DNA of 64,000 nt. Source: a virus. The translations under genes and the position numbers were made by a program. Below are positions 55,853-62,241 of the stretch, piece after piece. Under the pieces are notes generated by a model that worked only from the letters and a program-made list of their open reading frames with translations, searched no databases and had not been told where the DNA came from. The stretch's first letter is position 1, and every line of letters begins with the position of its first letter. Location of the stretch: the IMG/VR virus record IMGVR_UViG_3300020034_000009, positions 1 to 64,000 of that record; one strand, 5' to 3'.

Positions 55853-55865
55853 CTCATTATTATAT

Positions 55866-55935
55866 GCCGGATTAGTTTTAATTGGTAGAACACCTAGTGC
55901 GCTAGGAGATGGGGGTTTGAATCCCCCATTTGGCT
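55866..55935 (+). tRNA. tRNA-like element with 4-base anticodon loop (possible degenerate tRNA)
   Basis: Acceptor GCCGGAT/ATTTGGC (7 pairs), D arm GTTT-TAATTGGTA-GAAC with the conserved GG, T arm GGGGG-TTTGAAT-CCCCC. The anticodon arm is CCTAG-TGCG-CTAGG, leaving a four-base loop, or six if the last pair opens. The whole is 70 bases with no encoded CCA. It cannot decode normally as drawn. Confidence 0.5.
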
Positions 55936-55936
55936 G

Positions 55937-56003
55937 CTTGAATAGTTATTAACGAGGCGTCAGTATACGCCTACAATGAGCTTAGTAGTTCAAGAGATTC
56001 AAG
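55937..56003 (+). ncRNA. Hairpin element following the tRNA-like sequence
   Basis: CTTGAAT (55937-55943) pairs with ATTCAAG (55997-56003). Inside is a perfect AGGCGT/ACGCCT hairpin (55955-55972). The 7-bp closing stem is acceptor-like, but no T arm follows. Confidence 0.4.
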
Positions 56004-56036
56004 ATACATATTATTAATACATTTAATTCAATTGTT

Positions 56037-56294
56037 ATGATATATAACTCAGCTCCAATGACAATGGATAAGTTATTCTCTCTTGGTAAGTGTAATTTAC
56101 GTGATATTATCTCTGCCGGAGAAGTGTGTTCTCTACTAGATGGAGATGATTACATGGCTCTTGGTTGGCTGAATGCGGGTATTAAGTTGCCTTCTTATCA
56201 GTTTGAAGAGTTGTATTCTAACCGGAGTGGCTCTTACTGTATTTATATCAATAAACAGTTCAGAGCCTACTATTGTGTAGATATGGGTGATTAA
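56037..56294 (+). CDS. Small early protein, 85 aa
   Basis: Contains NLRDIISAGEVCSLLDGDDY and a C-terminal GSYCIYINKQFRAYYCVDMG strand pair. Leader ATTAATACATTTAATTCAAT before the ATG. Function unknown. Confidence 0.65.
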   Translation: MIYNSAPMTMDKLFSLGKCNLRDIISAGEVCSLLDGDDYMALGWLNAGIKLPSYQFEELYSNRSGSYCIYINKQFRAYYCVDMGD

Positions 56295-56305
56295 CTCACT
56301 CTCTA

Positions 56306-56358
56306 GAGGATATAACATATAGATGTGTTATTTATAGGTTCGATTCCTATTATCCTCT
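56306..56358 (+). ncRNA. 53-nt minimal tRNA-like RNA (acceptor, one hairpin, T arm)
   Basis: GAGGATA pairs with TATCCTC (56306-56312 with 56351-56357). The T arm is ATAGG-TTCGATT-CCTAT (56334-56350), with a canonical TTCRANY loop. Only one hairpin, TAACA/TGTTA with an 8-base loop, replaces both D and anticodon arms. It begins 12 bases after a stop codon. Confidence 0.55.
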
Positions 56359-56387
56359 CATTTATTAACTCACTAAACTGTTATTAT

Positions 56388-56477
56388 ATGACTCATTACT
56401 TAACATATGTATATACATGCTCTGTAAATGGTGTAATTCCATGTTCTATAGAGAGGTGGAGAATACAGTTTGGATAA
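56388..56477 (+). CDS. 29-aa candidate peptide
   Basis: Begins MTHYLTYVYTCSVNGVIPCS and ends WRIQFG, then TAA. The leader TTATTAACTCACTAAACTG before the ATG is like those of longer genes here. Its stop codon lies inside the first stem of the pseudoknot. Confidence 0.45.
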   Translation: MTHYLTYVYTCSVNGVIPCSIERWRIQFG

Positions 56478-56530
56478 CTAGTAGATGTAAAATACTAAGC
56501 AATAATGTGGTGAGTTATCCCTCGTATTGC
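56472..56530 (+). ncRNA. Candidate H-type pseudoknot
   Basis: Stem 1: GGATAACT/AGTTATCC (56472-56479 with 56513-56520). Stem 2: GCAATA (56499-56504, in the loop of stem 1) with TATTGC (56525-56530). A small AGTA/TACT hairpin lies inside the first loop. All pairs are Watson-Crick. Confidence 0.5.
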
Positions 56531-56546
56531 CCATGTTTTCTATTAT

Positions 56547-56665
56547 TAAGCGTTAGTATACAATAGTTTGGATGTGTTAAGCATGTCATAACCTCTATCG
56601 GCAGATAAGAGTAGGTGTCAATCATGCCCATTCTAAATACTAGTTCTATTGTGTACTAATGCTTA
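56547..56665 (+). ncRNA. Structured RNA element D (20-bp closing stem)
   Basis: 56547-56566 pairs with 56646-56665 over 20 positions, two of them wobbles. Inside, GCATG/CATGC (56581-56585 with 56623-56627) encloses ACCT/AGGT and TATC-GGCA-GATA. It fills the 225-base gap between the 29-aa frame and the gene at 56703. Confidence 0.6.
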
Positions 56666-56702
56666 TTTATTACATTGATTATTAACCTTTTATACATATT
56701 AT

Positions 56703-56927
56703 ATGATACTCAAAGCTGGTCAATCATTTACCTTTTATACTAATGAGTTTGTTGAAAAACTCAATACTCTTGAGCCTATAGAGAGGGTTAAACTTCTGCT
56801 TACTGCTGCTGAAGAAGAAATTAGTGATTATAGAAGCGAAGTAGGTATAGGCTATTCAGCTGATATGATCTACAATAAAGCTCATGGTCTTATTTCTGAA
56901 GCTCTATCTACACTTGGAAGAGACTAA
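56703..56927 (+). CDS. Small helical early protein, 74 aa
   Basis: Glu/Leu-rich helices (VEKLNTLEPIERVKLLLTAA, then EEEISDYRSEVGIGY). Unknown function; clear ATG after the A/T leader. Confidence 0.65.
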   Translation: MILKAGQSFTFYTNEFVEKLNTLEPIERVKLLLTAAEEEISDYRSEVGIGYSADMIYNKAHGLISEALSTLGRD

Positions 56928-56951
56928 TTATTAACCATTTAACTATATATT

Positions 56952-57167
56952 ATGCTTAAAGTATATTGTATTCACCATAATGAATATGGATTTTGTACTC
57001 TTGATGACTATAATGATAGTAAATCAGGGGCTAATCCCTCTGGAATGCTTAGAGTAGAGTTTAATACATTCACTCAGGCTGTTCCACTTAATACTATTAC
57101 TCTTGTTGATGATGAGGAGCCAACTGAAGCTGATTACTGGAGTGGTGAGGCTGAGTATCCACAATAG
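56952..57167 (+). CDS. Small early protein, 71 aa, ends in TAG
   Basis: Starts MLKVYCIHHNEYGFCTLDDY, beta-rich with an acidic C-terminus (VDDEEPTEADYW). It stops at TAG; reading through would add two residues before TAA. Function unknown. Confidence 0.65.
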   Translation: MLKVYCIHHNEYGFCTLDDYNDSKSGANPSGMLRVEFNTFTQAVPLNTITLVDDEEPTEADYWSGEAEYPQ

Positions 57168-57216
57168 AATTAAGGGGGTGGAATTCCCCTATTATTCATT
57201 AATAAAACTAATACAA

Positions 57217-57459
57217 ATGAAGAAAGTAATAATAAATAAGCCTAAAGCAGACTCTATATATTTAGAAGATGTTTCATTACTCAATCAGATTCTAACATTT
57301 AATAGTAATAGTGGCAGTTGGGGTATTATATTTGAAAAAGGCAATGGTTGCCCTAAATACCGGATTAAATGGACTGATGGTAGTGAATGTATGAGTGAAT
57401 ATGATAGTATTAAAGAATTAATGATTGATATGCCTTCTGTAGACTATTATGTACTATAA
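57217..57459 (+). CDS. Small early protein, 80 aa, paralogue of 57912-58151
   Basis: Start set at ATG 57217 (MKKVIINKPKADSIYLEDVS); the open frame extends further upstream but into the preceding gene. GSWGIIFEKGNGCPKYRIKW and EYDSIKELM match GNWGYVIYNKASWRIFWL and SSLHELID in the protein at 57912. Function unknown. Confidence 0.7.
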   Translation: MKKVIINKPKADSIYLEDVSLLNQILTFNSNSGSWGIIFEKGNGCPKYRIKWTDGSECMSEYDSIKELMIDMPSVDYYVL

Positions 57460-57470
57460 ATTAATATGTT

Positions 57471-57596
57471 ATGAACAACTTACTATTAACACTAAATGAG
57501 CCATTTTGGGTATATGGACATATTGTACCAACTAAATACAATGTATTCCCTGCTCCTATAATGAGAATTGATAATATTCCTTATAATCTAAACTAA
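57471..57596 (+). CDS. 41-aa protein
   Basis: ATG to TAA, begins MNNLLLTLNEPFWVYGHIVP. It occupies the entire gap between the genes at 57217 and 57602, so it is likely real despite its size. Unknown function. Confidence 0.55.
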   Translation: MNNLLLTLNEPFWVYGHIVPTKYNVFPAPIMRIDNIPYNLN

Positions 57597-57601
57597 TTGT
57601 T

Positions 57602-57805
57602 ATGTTTAAAGACAGCTCTTTAGAGCCCTTACTCAAGCCTGTTAATCCTATAGTATATTATTCTGTAGAATTTGAAGGACTTGAAACTCCTGTTTATACT
57701 ATTCAGACACCGGGAAATCCATTAGAACTATTCTCTGGAGAAATGGTAGATTTAATATTCCTTCTACAGTCTCTTGGTATAAAAGTGGAGAGAAAACAAG
57801 ATTAA
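57602..57805 (+). CDS. Small early protein, 67 aa, paralogue of 55664-55852
   Basis: VYTIQTPGNPLELFSGEMVD and a following hydrophobic helix match the gene at 55664. Acidic/basic tail (KVERKQD). Unknown function. Confidence 0.65.
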   Translation: MFKDSSLEPLLKPVNPIVYYSVEFEGLETPVYTIQTPGNPLELFSGEMVDLIFLLQSLGIKVERKQD

Positions 57806-57825
57806 TCACTATTAATACTACTATT

Positions 57826-57909
57826 ATGTTAACAACATTCATTGTTGGAGGTGTATTATTCATATACCTCAATGGTAAACTTATTGATAAACAGCTTATT
57901 AAACTATAA
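57826..57909 (+). CDS. 27-aa single-pass membrane peptide
   Basis: Begins MLTTFIVGGVLFIYLNGKLI: a hydrophobic segment followed by a basic C-terminus (DKQLIKL). It fills the gap before the next gene, with the usual TATTAATACTACTATT leader. Confidence 0.5.
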   Translation: MLTTFIVGGVLFIYLNGKLIDKQLIKL

Positions 57910-57911
57910 AA

Positions 57912-58151
57912 ATGAGAAAAATCGTAATTAAAAATGAAATTACTATCTCTCTCCTAGAGGTAGATATTAAAAAACCTATTCTTGTTCAGACTTATCAAGG
58001 AAATTGGGGATATGTAATATATAATAAAGCTTCATGGAGAATATTCTGGTTGACAACTAATATATTCGGTTCTTTTAGTGTATCCTCATTACATGAGCTA
58101 ATTGATTACTATTCCAAAGAAAGCTATACATTTTATAGTGATATAATCTAA
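57912..58151 (+). CDS. Small early protein, 79 aa, paralogue of 57217-57459
   Basis: GNWGYVIYNKASWRIFWLTT and SSLHELIDYYSKE match the 80-aa protein. It begins two bases after the membrane peptide. Beta-rich; unknown function. Confidence 0.65.
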   Translation: MRKIVIKNEITISLLEVDIKKPILVQTYQGNWGYVIYNKASWRIFWLTTNIFGSFSVSSLHELIDYYSKESYTFYSDII

Positions 58152-58158
58152 ATCATTC

Positions 58159-58262
58159 TATTCTCAGTATCTAGTTGTAATATGTCTACAAAGGCTCTTA
58201 GCGGAGTACTTGTATCGTGACCTGATTCGTACTCAGGATATTATAACTGGATACTGAGGATA
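58159..58262 (+). ncRNA. Structured RNA element E (25-bp stem enclosing a T-arm-like hairpin)
   Basis: 58159-58183 pairs with 58238-58262 over 25 positions with only G.U exceptions. Inside, CCTGA-TTCGTAC-TCAGG (58221-58237) abuts the 3' arm just as a T arm abuts an acceptor stem. The remaining part is a second hairpin (TACAA/TTGTA, then GCTC/GAGT with loop TTAGCG). The plan is 'acceptor, one arm, T arm', as in the element at 56306. Confidence 0.65.
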
Positions 58263-58293
58263 TTTATTAACTAATCTATTAAATATATTTAAA

Positions 58294-58521
58294 ATGAAAG
58301 CAACAATAACAGAAAATCTATCTAAATTTAAGCCATTTACTCTCTCACTTACTGTAGAGGCAGAGGATGAAGAGAATGCATTGTATGCTATTGGTAATGT
58401 AAATTATAAAAGACTTATGGAGCTATTAATAGAATGTACTGCATTTGGAGTAAGACCTAGAAGTGAGGCTGCTTTAAGTGAAGTAACAGGTATTATATAT
58501 AGAGCTATAAAGAATCGTTAA
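58294..58521 (+). CDS. Small early protein, 75 aa
   Basis: Begins MKATITENLSKFKPFTLSLT, with an acidic helix (VEAEDEENALYAIGNVNYKR) and a basic end. Unknown function. Confidence 0.65.
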   Translation: MKATITENLSKFKPFTLSLTVEAEDEENALYAIGNVNYKRLMELLIECTAFGVRPRSEAALSEVTGIIYRAIKNR

Positions 58522-58540
58522 CATATTAAAACTAATTACT

Positions 58541-58684
58541 ATATTTTATCCAGAACATCCAACTAATGATCCAAATTTTACATTTGTCTCAGTAATAGGG
58601 CTTATGCTTATTACTGTTATTGGTGTATTATGGATTGGTTATGAATTACTTAAATCTTATTGTTTTAAACAAAATACCGATTAA
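58541..58684 (+). CDS. 47-aa membrane protein with apparent ATA start
   Basis: The open frame has no ATG before its transmembrane segment (VIGLMLITVIGVLWIGYELL). The spacing after the TTAAAACTAATTACT leader points to ATA at 58541 as the start, where neighbours have ATG. Either a rare ATA start or a mutated start. Confidence 0.45.
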   Translation: MFYPEHPTNDPNFTFVSVIGLMLITVIGVLWIGYELLKSYCFKQNTD

Positions 58685-58685
58685 T

Positions 58686-58979
58686 ATGCTACTAGAAATG
58701 ATGATGTGTCCTCTCATTTTAGAAATGAAGGACCAAGAAGGTGATTTGACTGAAAAAGAGGCTGATAACCTTGCAACTGAAGTGGTTGCTAATGATCCTG
58801 CGGCTACAATAGATAATTTTAGGGATGCTGCTGCCATGATTAGAAGTAATGTAGAACAAGCTATTATATTTTTTGAATATAATGAGGAAGAAACTAAATT
58901 TATTAGGCAGTTCTTTAATAGAATGGCTGCATTAGTACTTCAAAAAGCAATGGATAGAAATAAAACACAACTAAACTAA
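58686..58979 (+). CDS. Helical early protein, 97 aa
   Basis: Start chosen at ATG 58686, one base after the previous stop. Met-rich start (MLLEMMMCPLILEMKDQEGD), then acidic and hydrophobic helices ending in MDRNKTQLN. Unknown function. Confidence 0.65.
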   Translation: MLLEMMMCPLILEMKDQEGDLTEKEADNLATEVVANDPAATIDNFRDAAAMIRSNVEQAIIFFEYNEEETKFIRQFFNRMAALVLQKAMDRNKTQLN

Positions 58980-58984
58980 ATTTT

Positions 58985-59455
58985 ATGACATACAACGAAG
59001 CTTATAATAGAATTATAACAGCTTATTTTAAGGATGAAGTGAAACCATTTGAACCATGTGCTTGCTTTATTGGCAATTTGCTTGGTGGTAAAGATATATG
59101 GGCAAATGCTAGAACAAAAGACCCTTTCTTAAATATGTTTGTACCGGCTAAATATGAAATAGGTTTCTATGGTTCTAAAGATTCAATTGATAAAGGTTTA
59201 AAATATATTAAAGACCTTTCTAATGATGTATTAACAATAGAAGATATATGTAGAATAGAAAATGTTTTTATGAAGATTATTTGGGGACATACTTCAAAAT
59301 CTAATATAGGCTATTTTAATGATGGTTGTGATCAGGAAGAACAGTTATTTGAAGCTATGTCAGCTGGATTAGATATGCTTAAGACTATATATGAAGAGAA
59401 AGGATTACCTACAGAATCTATTGTATTTAATAAAAGAGAATTAGTTAACGCTTAA
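58985..59455 (+). CDS. Early protein of unknown function, 156 aa
   Basis: Contains EPCACFIGNLLGGKDIWANA near residue 25 and EEQLFEAMSAGLDMLKTIYE near residue 118, phrases typical of small proteins shared by crAss-like phages. Mixed helix and strand; no catalytic motif. One of the larger early products. Confidence 0.7.
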   Translation: MTYNEAYNRIITAYFKDEVKPFEPCACFIGNLLGGKDIWANARTKDPFLNMFVPAKYEIGFYGSKDSIDKGLKYIKDLSNDVLTIEDICRIENVFMKIIWGHTSKSNIGYFNDGCDQEEQLFEAMSAGLDMLKTIYEEKGLPTESIVFNKRELVNA

Positions 59456-59464
59456 ATTATTTTT

Positions 59465-59641
59465 ATGCTTAAATATTCTGAACTCTATGATTATCTACTT
59501 TCTACTGCTAAAGTAGGAAAAGGTATAGCAGTAATTGGTGATTATGCATATATTACCGAATATTCTAGAGCCTATCTTATTGCTGTAGAAATAGGTAATC
59601 TAGGCTATGTATTTCGTATTAAATCACTAAAAACCAAATAG
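59465..59641 (+). CDS. 58-aa early protein, ends in TAG
   Basis: Begins MLKYSELYDYLLSTAKVGKG, then beta strands (IAVIGDYAYITEYSRAYLIA). It stops at TAG two bases before the next start. Unknown function. Confidence 0.6.
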   Translation: MLKYSELYDYLLSTAKVGKGIAVIGDYAYITEYSRAYLIAVEIGNLGYVFRIKSLKTK

Positions 59642-59643
59642 TT

Positions 59644-59802
59644 ATGATACTTATTCATGATTTTATATGTATATTAGGAATAGTATGCTTTTTGACCTCA
59701 GGATTAACAGCTATTACTACTCCTTATAGACAGTATTCTAGTAGTTTTTATAAAACTGGACTAGGTATTGCTTGTTTTATTTACCTCTCTCAACAATTAT
59801 AA
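59644..59802 (+). CDS. 52-aa membrane protein
   Basis: Two hydrophobic segments (FICILGIVCFLTSGLTAI and GLGIACFIYLSQQL) joined by a polar loop with TTPYRQYSSSF. Probably two-pass inner-membrane protein. Confidence 0.6.
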   Translation: MILIHDFICILGIVCFLTSGLTAITTPYRQYSSSFYKTGLGIACFIYLSQQL

Positions 59803-59803
59803 T

Positions 59804-59995
59804 ATGGAAAGACTATATAATTTTATATTAGCTCTAATAGTAATATTATTTATATTCATTCTTATGCTTAATAATGAGATAGTTAATAATGAAAATAGGC
59901 TTAAAACTCTAGGGGAGGAGAAACGATTAATAATTGTCCCTCCCCTAGATACTTCTGTTAATGCTGTTAGATTTATTTATAAACCAAAACAATAA
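59804..59995 (+). CDS. 63-aa single-pass membrane protein
   Basis: Start set at ATG 59804, one base after the previous stop. N-terminal transmembrane segment (FILALIVILFIFILML) followed by a coiled Asn/Glu/Lys tail. Could be a signal-anchored spanin- or holin-like accessory protein, but nothing specific supports this. Confidence 0.6.
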   Translation: MERLYNFILALIVILFIFILMLNNEIVNNENRLKTLGEEKRLIIVPPLDTSVNAVRFIYKPKQ

Positions 59996-59999
59996 TTCT

Positions 60000-60254
60000 A
60001 TGGAAAAGGATAAATTTGATTATTTAATGGATATTATTGAGGAGAATATTAATTCTAAATCTGTGCTTGGTACTATTGAAGTAAGGCCAACTGGTTTACT
60101 CCTTTTGATGCTACAAGCTAAAATTGCTTATGAGAAGGATCATCCAGAGATATATTGTCAACACCTCTATCCTGTACATTCTTATTCTGAGGCCATAAGA
60201 GGTCTTGTAAAATGTACTAAATGCGAATTACCTTACACTGTTAAAGGATTATAA
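60000..60254 (+). CDS. 84-aa early protein with C-terminal Cys/His cluster
   Basis: Start at ATG 60000. N-terminal acidic helix (KDKFDYLMDIIEENINSK), then IEVRPTGLLLLMLQAK and a C-terminal C-x-H...H...C-T-K-C arrangement that may bind zinc. Unknown function. Confidence 0.6.
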   Translation: MEKDKFDYLMDIIEENINSKSVLGTIEVRPTGLLLLMLQAKIAYEKDHPEIYCQHLYPVHSYSEAIRGLVKCTKCELPYTVKGL

Positions 60255-60256
60255 TT

Positions 60257-60484
60257 ATGGATAGTAAACAAATAGCTGATATAGTACATGCAAAACTTGG
60301 TACATTTCCTAATGTATGGATAGAAAGAAAGGTTGTTAAAGAAACCCTAACTGAAATATTCGACAATATTAACAGTGAAATGCCATTTTCAGAGGATTAT
60401 TTCCATAAAGATACATATGAGAAGCATAAATATGCTTGGGATAAACAAATTACATTATTGAATAATATTATTAACTCTCTTTAA
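60257..60484 (+). CDS. 75-aa early protein
   Basis: Polar helical protein (DSKQIADIVHAKLGTFPNVW, then EKHKYAWDKQITLLNNIINS). Two bases after the preceding stop. Unknown function. Confidence 0.65.
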   Translation: MDSKQIADIVHAKLGTFPNVWIERKVVKETLTEIFDNINSEMPFSEDYFHKDTYEKHKYAWDKQITLLNNIINSL

Positions 60485-60493
60485 ACTATTAAC

Positions 60494-60745
60494 ATGGAAC
60501 TATATTTTATGGTAGATGTAAGTAAGGGATATGATTTAGAAAAAGCCATTGAATTCATTAGTGCTGAGGATGAGGTAGCATATTCCCATATAGTACATAA
60601 AGTGGAAGATGATTTTGTTACATATAAGCTATATACAGATGCTGATGAATTGGATATTCCCGGTGTTAGTGTAACTGTCATGGCTGGTCTAATAGGTTTT
60701 AGGCTAGGATGTGTATTTGCTGCACAATTAATTAAAAATCGTTAA
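60494..60745 (+). CDS. 83-aa early protein with hydrophobic C-terminus
   Basis: Acidic/beta N-terminal part (VDVSKGYDLEKAIEFISAED) and a C-terminal hydrophobic helix (VMAGLIGFRLGCVFAAQLI). Preceded by the exact leader TTAAACTATTAAC. Unknown function. Confidence 0.65.
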   Translation: MELYFMVDVSKGYDLEKAIEFISAEDEVAYSHIVHKVEDDFVTYKLYTDADELDIPGVSVTVMAGLIGFRLGCVFAAQLIKNR

Positions 60746-60757
60746 ACTATTAACAAA

Positions 60758-61042
60758 ATGAAAGTAGTAATTGAACAAAAGCATACTGTTAATGCTAGAT
60801 ATATAGATAATCGAGATTGTCCTCTATTTAGAGCTATTAAAGAACAACATCCAGAATTTCCTCTTAAGTCTGTAGCTGGTACATGGATAAGAGATACAGA
60901 AAATAATCTCTATGCTTTTAATAATGCAAATTGGAACAGCGAGGTAATGAAAGATTTAAGGGAGGGCATTGTTAATCCTATAGAAATAGAGATTGAGAAT
61001 GATCCATTTAAAACTCCAGTAGTAACCTTTTCTGAATTTTAA
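60758..61042 (+). CDS. 94-aa early protein
   Basis: Begins MKVVIEQKHTVNARYIDNRD, later CPLFRAIKEQHPEFPLKSVA and an acidic C-terminal strand region. Leader GTTAAACTATTAACAAA. Unknown function. Confidence 0.65.
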   Translation: MKVVIEQKHTVNARYIDNRDCPLFRAIKEQHPEFPLKSVAGTWIRDTENNLYAFNNANWNSEVMKDLREGIVNPIEIEIENDPFKTPVVTFSEF

Positions 61043-61068
61043 TTAATTACAACTAAACTATTAACAAA

Positions 61069-61452
61069 ATGGATAAGTATGATGAACAAATAGCTTATTT
61101 AACTAATAATCCTAACCAGATTAATAAATTATGGGATAAGGCAGAAGGACTATTTAAAATATTAGGCAAAAATTCAAATTTAAGAAGAGCAGGTTGTCTC
61201 ACCATGATAAAACCTGATGAAAATAGGGCTGTTCCATATTATCCTTTAGATGAAAAGGGAAATATATTGGTAGAGCTTAATAAGGAAATTATAAACGATT
61301 CCGGTATTCCTAATGATCCTTTTCTTATTACTATTGAAAAATTGCCAAAATTTGCCTACTATCAACGTAAATATGATGCATTAGTAGCTGAAACTACCCA
61401 TAATGCTATAGATGATAATGATTTTCATCCTGATAGAGATTGTTATAACTAA
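61069..61452 (+). CDS. 127-aa early protein
   Basis: Begins MDKYDEQIAYLTNNPNQINK; helical first half, beta second half with Pro and Asp. Leader CTAAACTATTAACAAA just before the ATG. Unknown function. Confidence 0.65.
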   Translation: MDKYDEQIAYLTNNPNQINKLWDKAEGLFKILGKNSNLRRAGCLTMIKPDENRAVPYYPLDEKGNILVELNKEIINDSGIPNDPFLITIEKLPKFAYYQRKYDALVAETTHNAIDDNDFHPDRDCYN

Positions 61453-61466
61453 AAAAACTTAAAATT

Positions 61467-61673
61467 ATGCCTATTTATCCCACTTTTAATGAAGGTCCAG
61501 CTACAGCTGCTTTTTATATTTCATTACTATTAATGATAGTATTTGGAATTTTAACGGGCTATTTTATGGTTAAATTAGAGGAGAAAACTAAGAATGGTTG
61601 GTATATAACAGGAGCTATATTATCTGGTATTCTTTTTGGAATTTCTACTATTTCTGGACTTTTAAACTCTTAA
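61467..61673 (+). CDS. 68-aa two-pass membrane protein
   Basis: Two transmembrane segments (AAFYISLLLMIVFGILTGYF and ITGAILSGILFGISTISGLL) with a KLEEKTKNGW loop. Holin-like size and topology but no further evidence. Confidence 0.65.
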   Translation: MPIYPTFNEGPATAAFYISLLLMIVFGILTGYFMVKLEEKTKNGWYITGAILSGILFGISTISGLLNS

Positions 61674-61684
61674 AAATTAAATAT

Positions 61685-62125
61685 ATGTATACAGTAGATT
61701 ATTTTATTGATTTTTTCTCTTCAATTCCTGAGCAGAATTTTAGAGTTTGTCCATCAGATGGAGAATATAACCCTACATTAGGATGTGCTTTACAGCATTT
61801 AAATAGGAACGAAGACCCCTTAGAAATTTACTCATCTACTAAGAGTATGGCTTTAGCTAAATTATTAATGGTACTTCCTGCAAATAATTTTAATGGTGAA
61901 CTTAGTGGTGTTTCTAGAGCATGGCTATTAAATGACGATGATAAGCCACAAGAAGCTGATACCTCTTATGGCAGAAAGAAATCTACTTGTAGAAGTAGAA
62001 TGTTGGCTGCACTACAGGATGTGAAGAAAATGCAGCAGGAACAGAGAATTAATGAAGGAAACAATATTCTTAATTCATTTAACCCTCCTATAGGTCAGGA
62101 ATTACCAGTTAAACAGCTGGTTTAA
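61685..62125 (+). CDS. 146-aa early protein, same family as 62827-63108
   Basis: Start set at ATG 61685; the open frame upstream overlaps the membrane gene. The pattern IPEQNFRVCPSDG...GCALQHLNRNEDP and the C-terminal SRMLAALQDVKK match IEKEKWIVGTDG...FCAVLHLIRNKHE and ARVMALLNDLL of the 93-aa protein. A 'KW..G....CALGHL' family is common in Bacteroidetes phages; function unknown. Confidence 0.65.
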   Translation: MYTVDYFIDFFSSIPEQNFRVCPSDGEYNPTLGCALQHLNRNEDPLEIYSSTKSMALAKLLMVLPANNFNGELSGVSRAWLLNDDDKPQEADTSYGRKKSTCRSRMLAALQDVKKMQQEQRINEGNNILNSFNPPIGQELPVKQLV

Positions 62126-62135
62126 TAATATTCTC

Positions 62136-62234
62136 TCTTCTATAGATAGTGTAATAGTGTAAACCAGTGACTAATATACCTGAGCTGCGTTACTTAATGG
62201 GACTGCTCCCTGCTATTATACTATCTATAGAGGA
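62136..62234 (+). ncRNA. Structured RNA element F (22-bp closing stem)
   Basis: 62136-62157 pairs with 62213-62234 over 22 positions, two of them G.U. Inside are GGGA-CTGC-TCCC (62199-62210) and a weak GTAA/TTAC stem. It ends seven bases before the tRNA-like sequence at 62242. Confidence 0.65.
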
Positions 62235-62241
62235 TATTTAA

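Noticed and set aside
55866-55935. Amber suppressor tRNA
   Set aside because: CTA occurs in the anticodon stem but not as the centre of a 7-base loop after U33, so suppression by this element is unsupported.
58579-58586. TACATTTG as an early-strand promoter
   Set aside because: It matches TAnnTTTG but lies inside a coding frame and has no TTTG about 20 bases upstream; such 8-mers are expected by chance.
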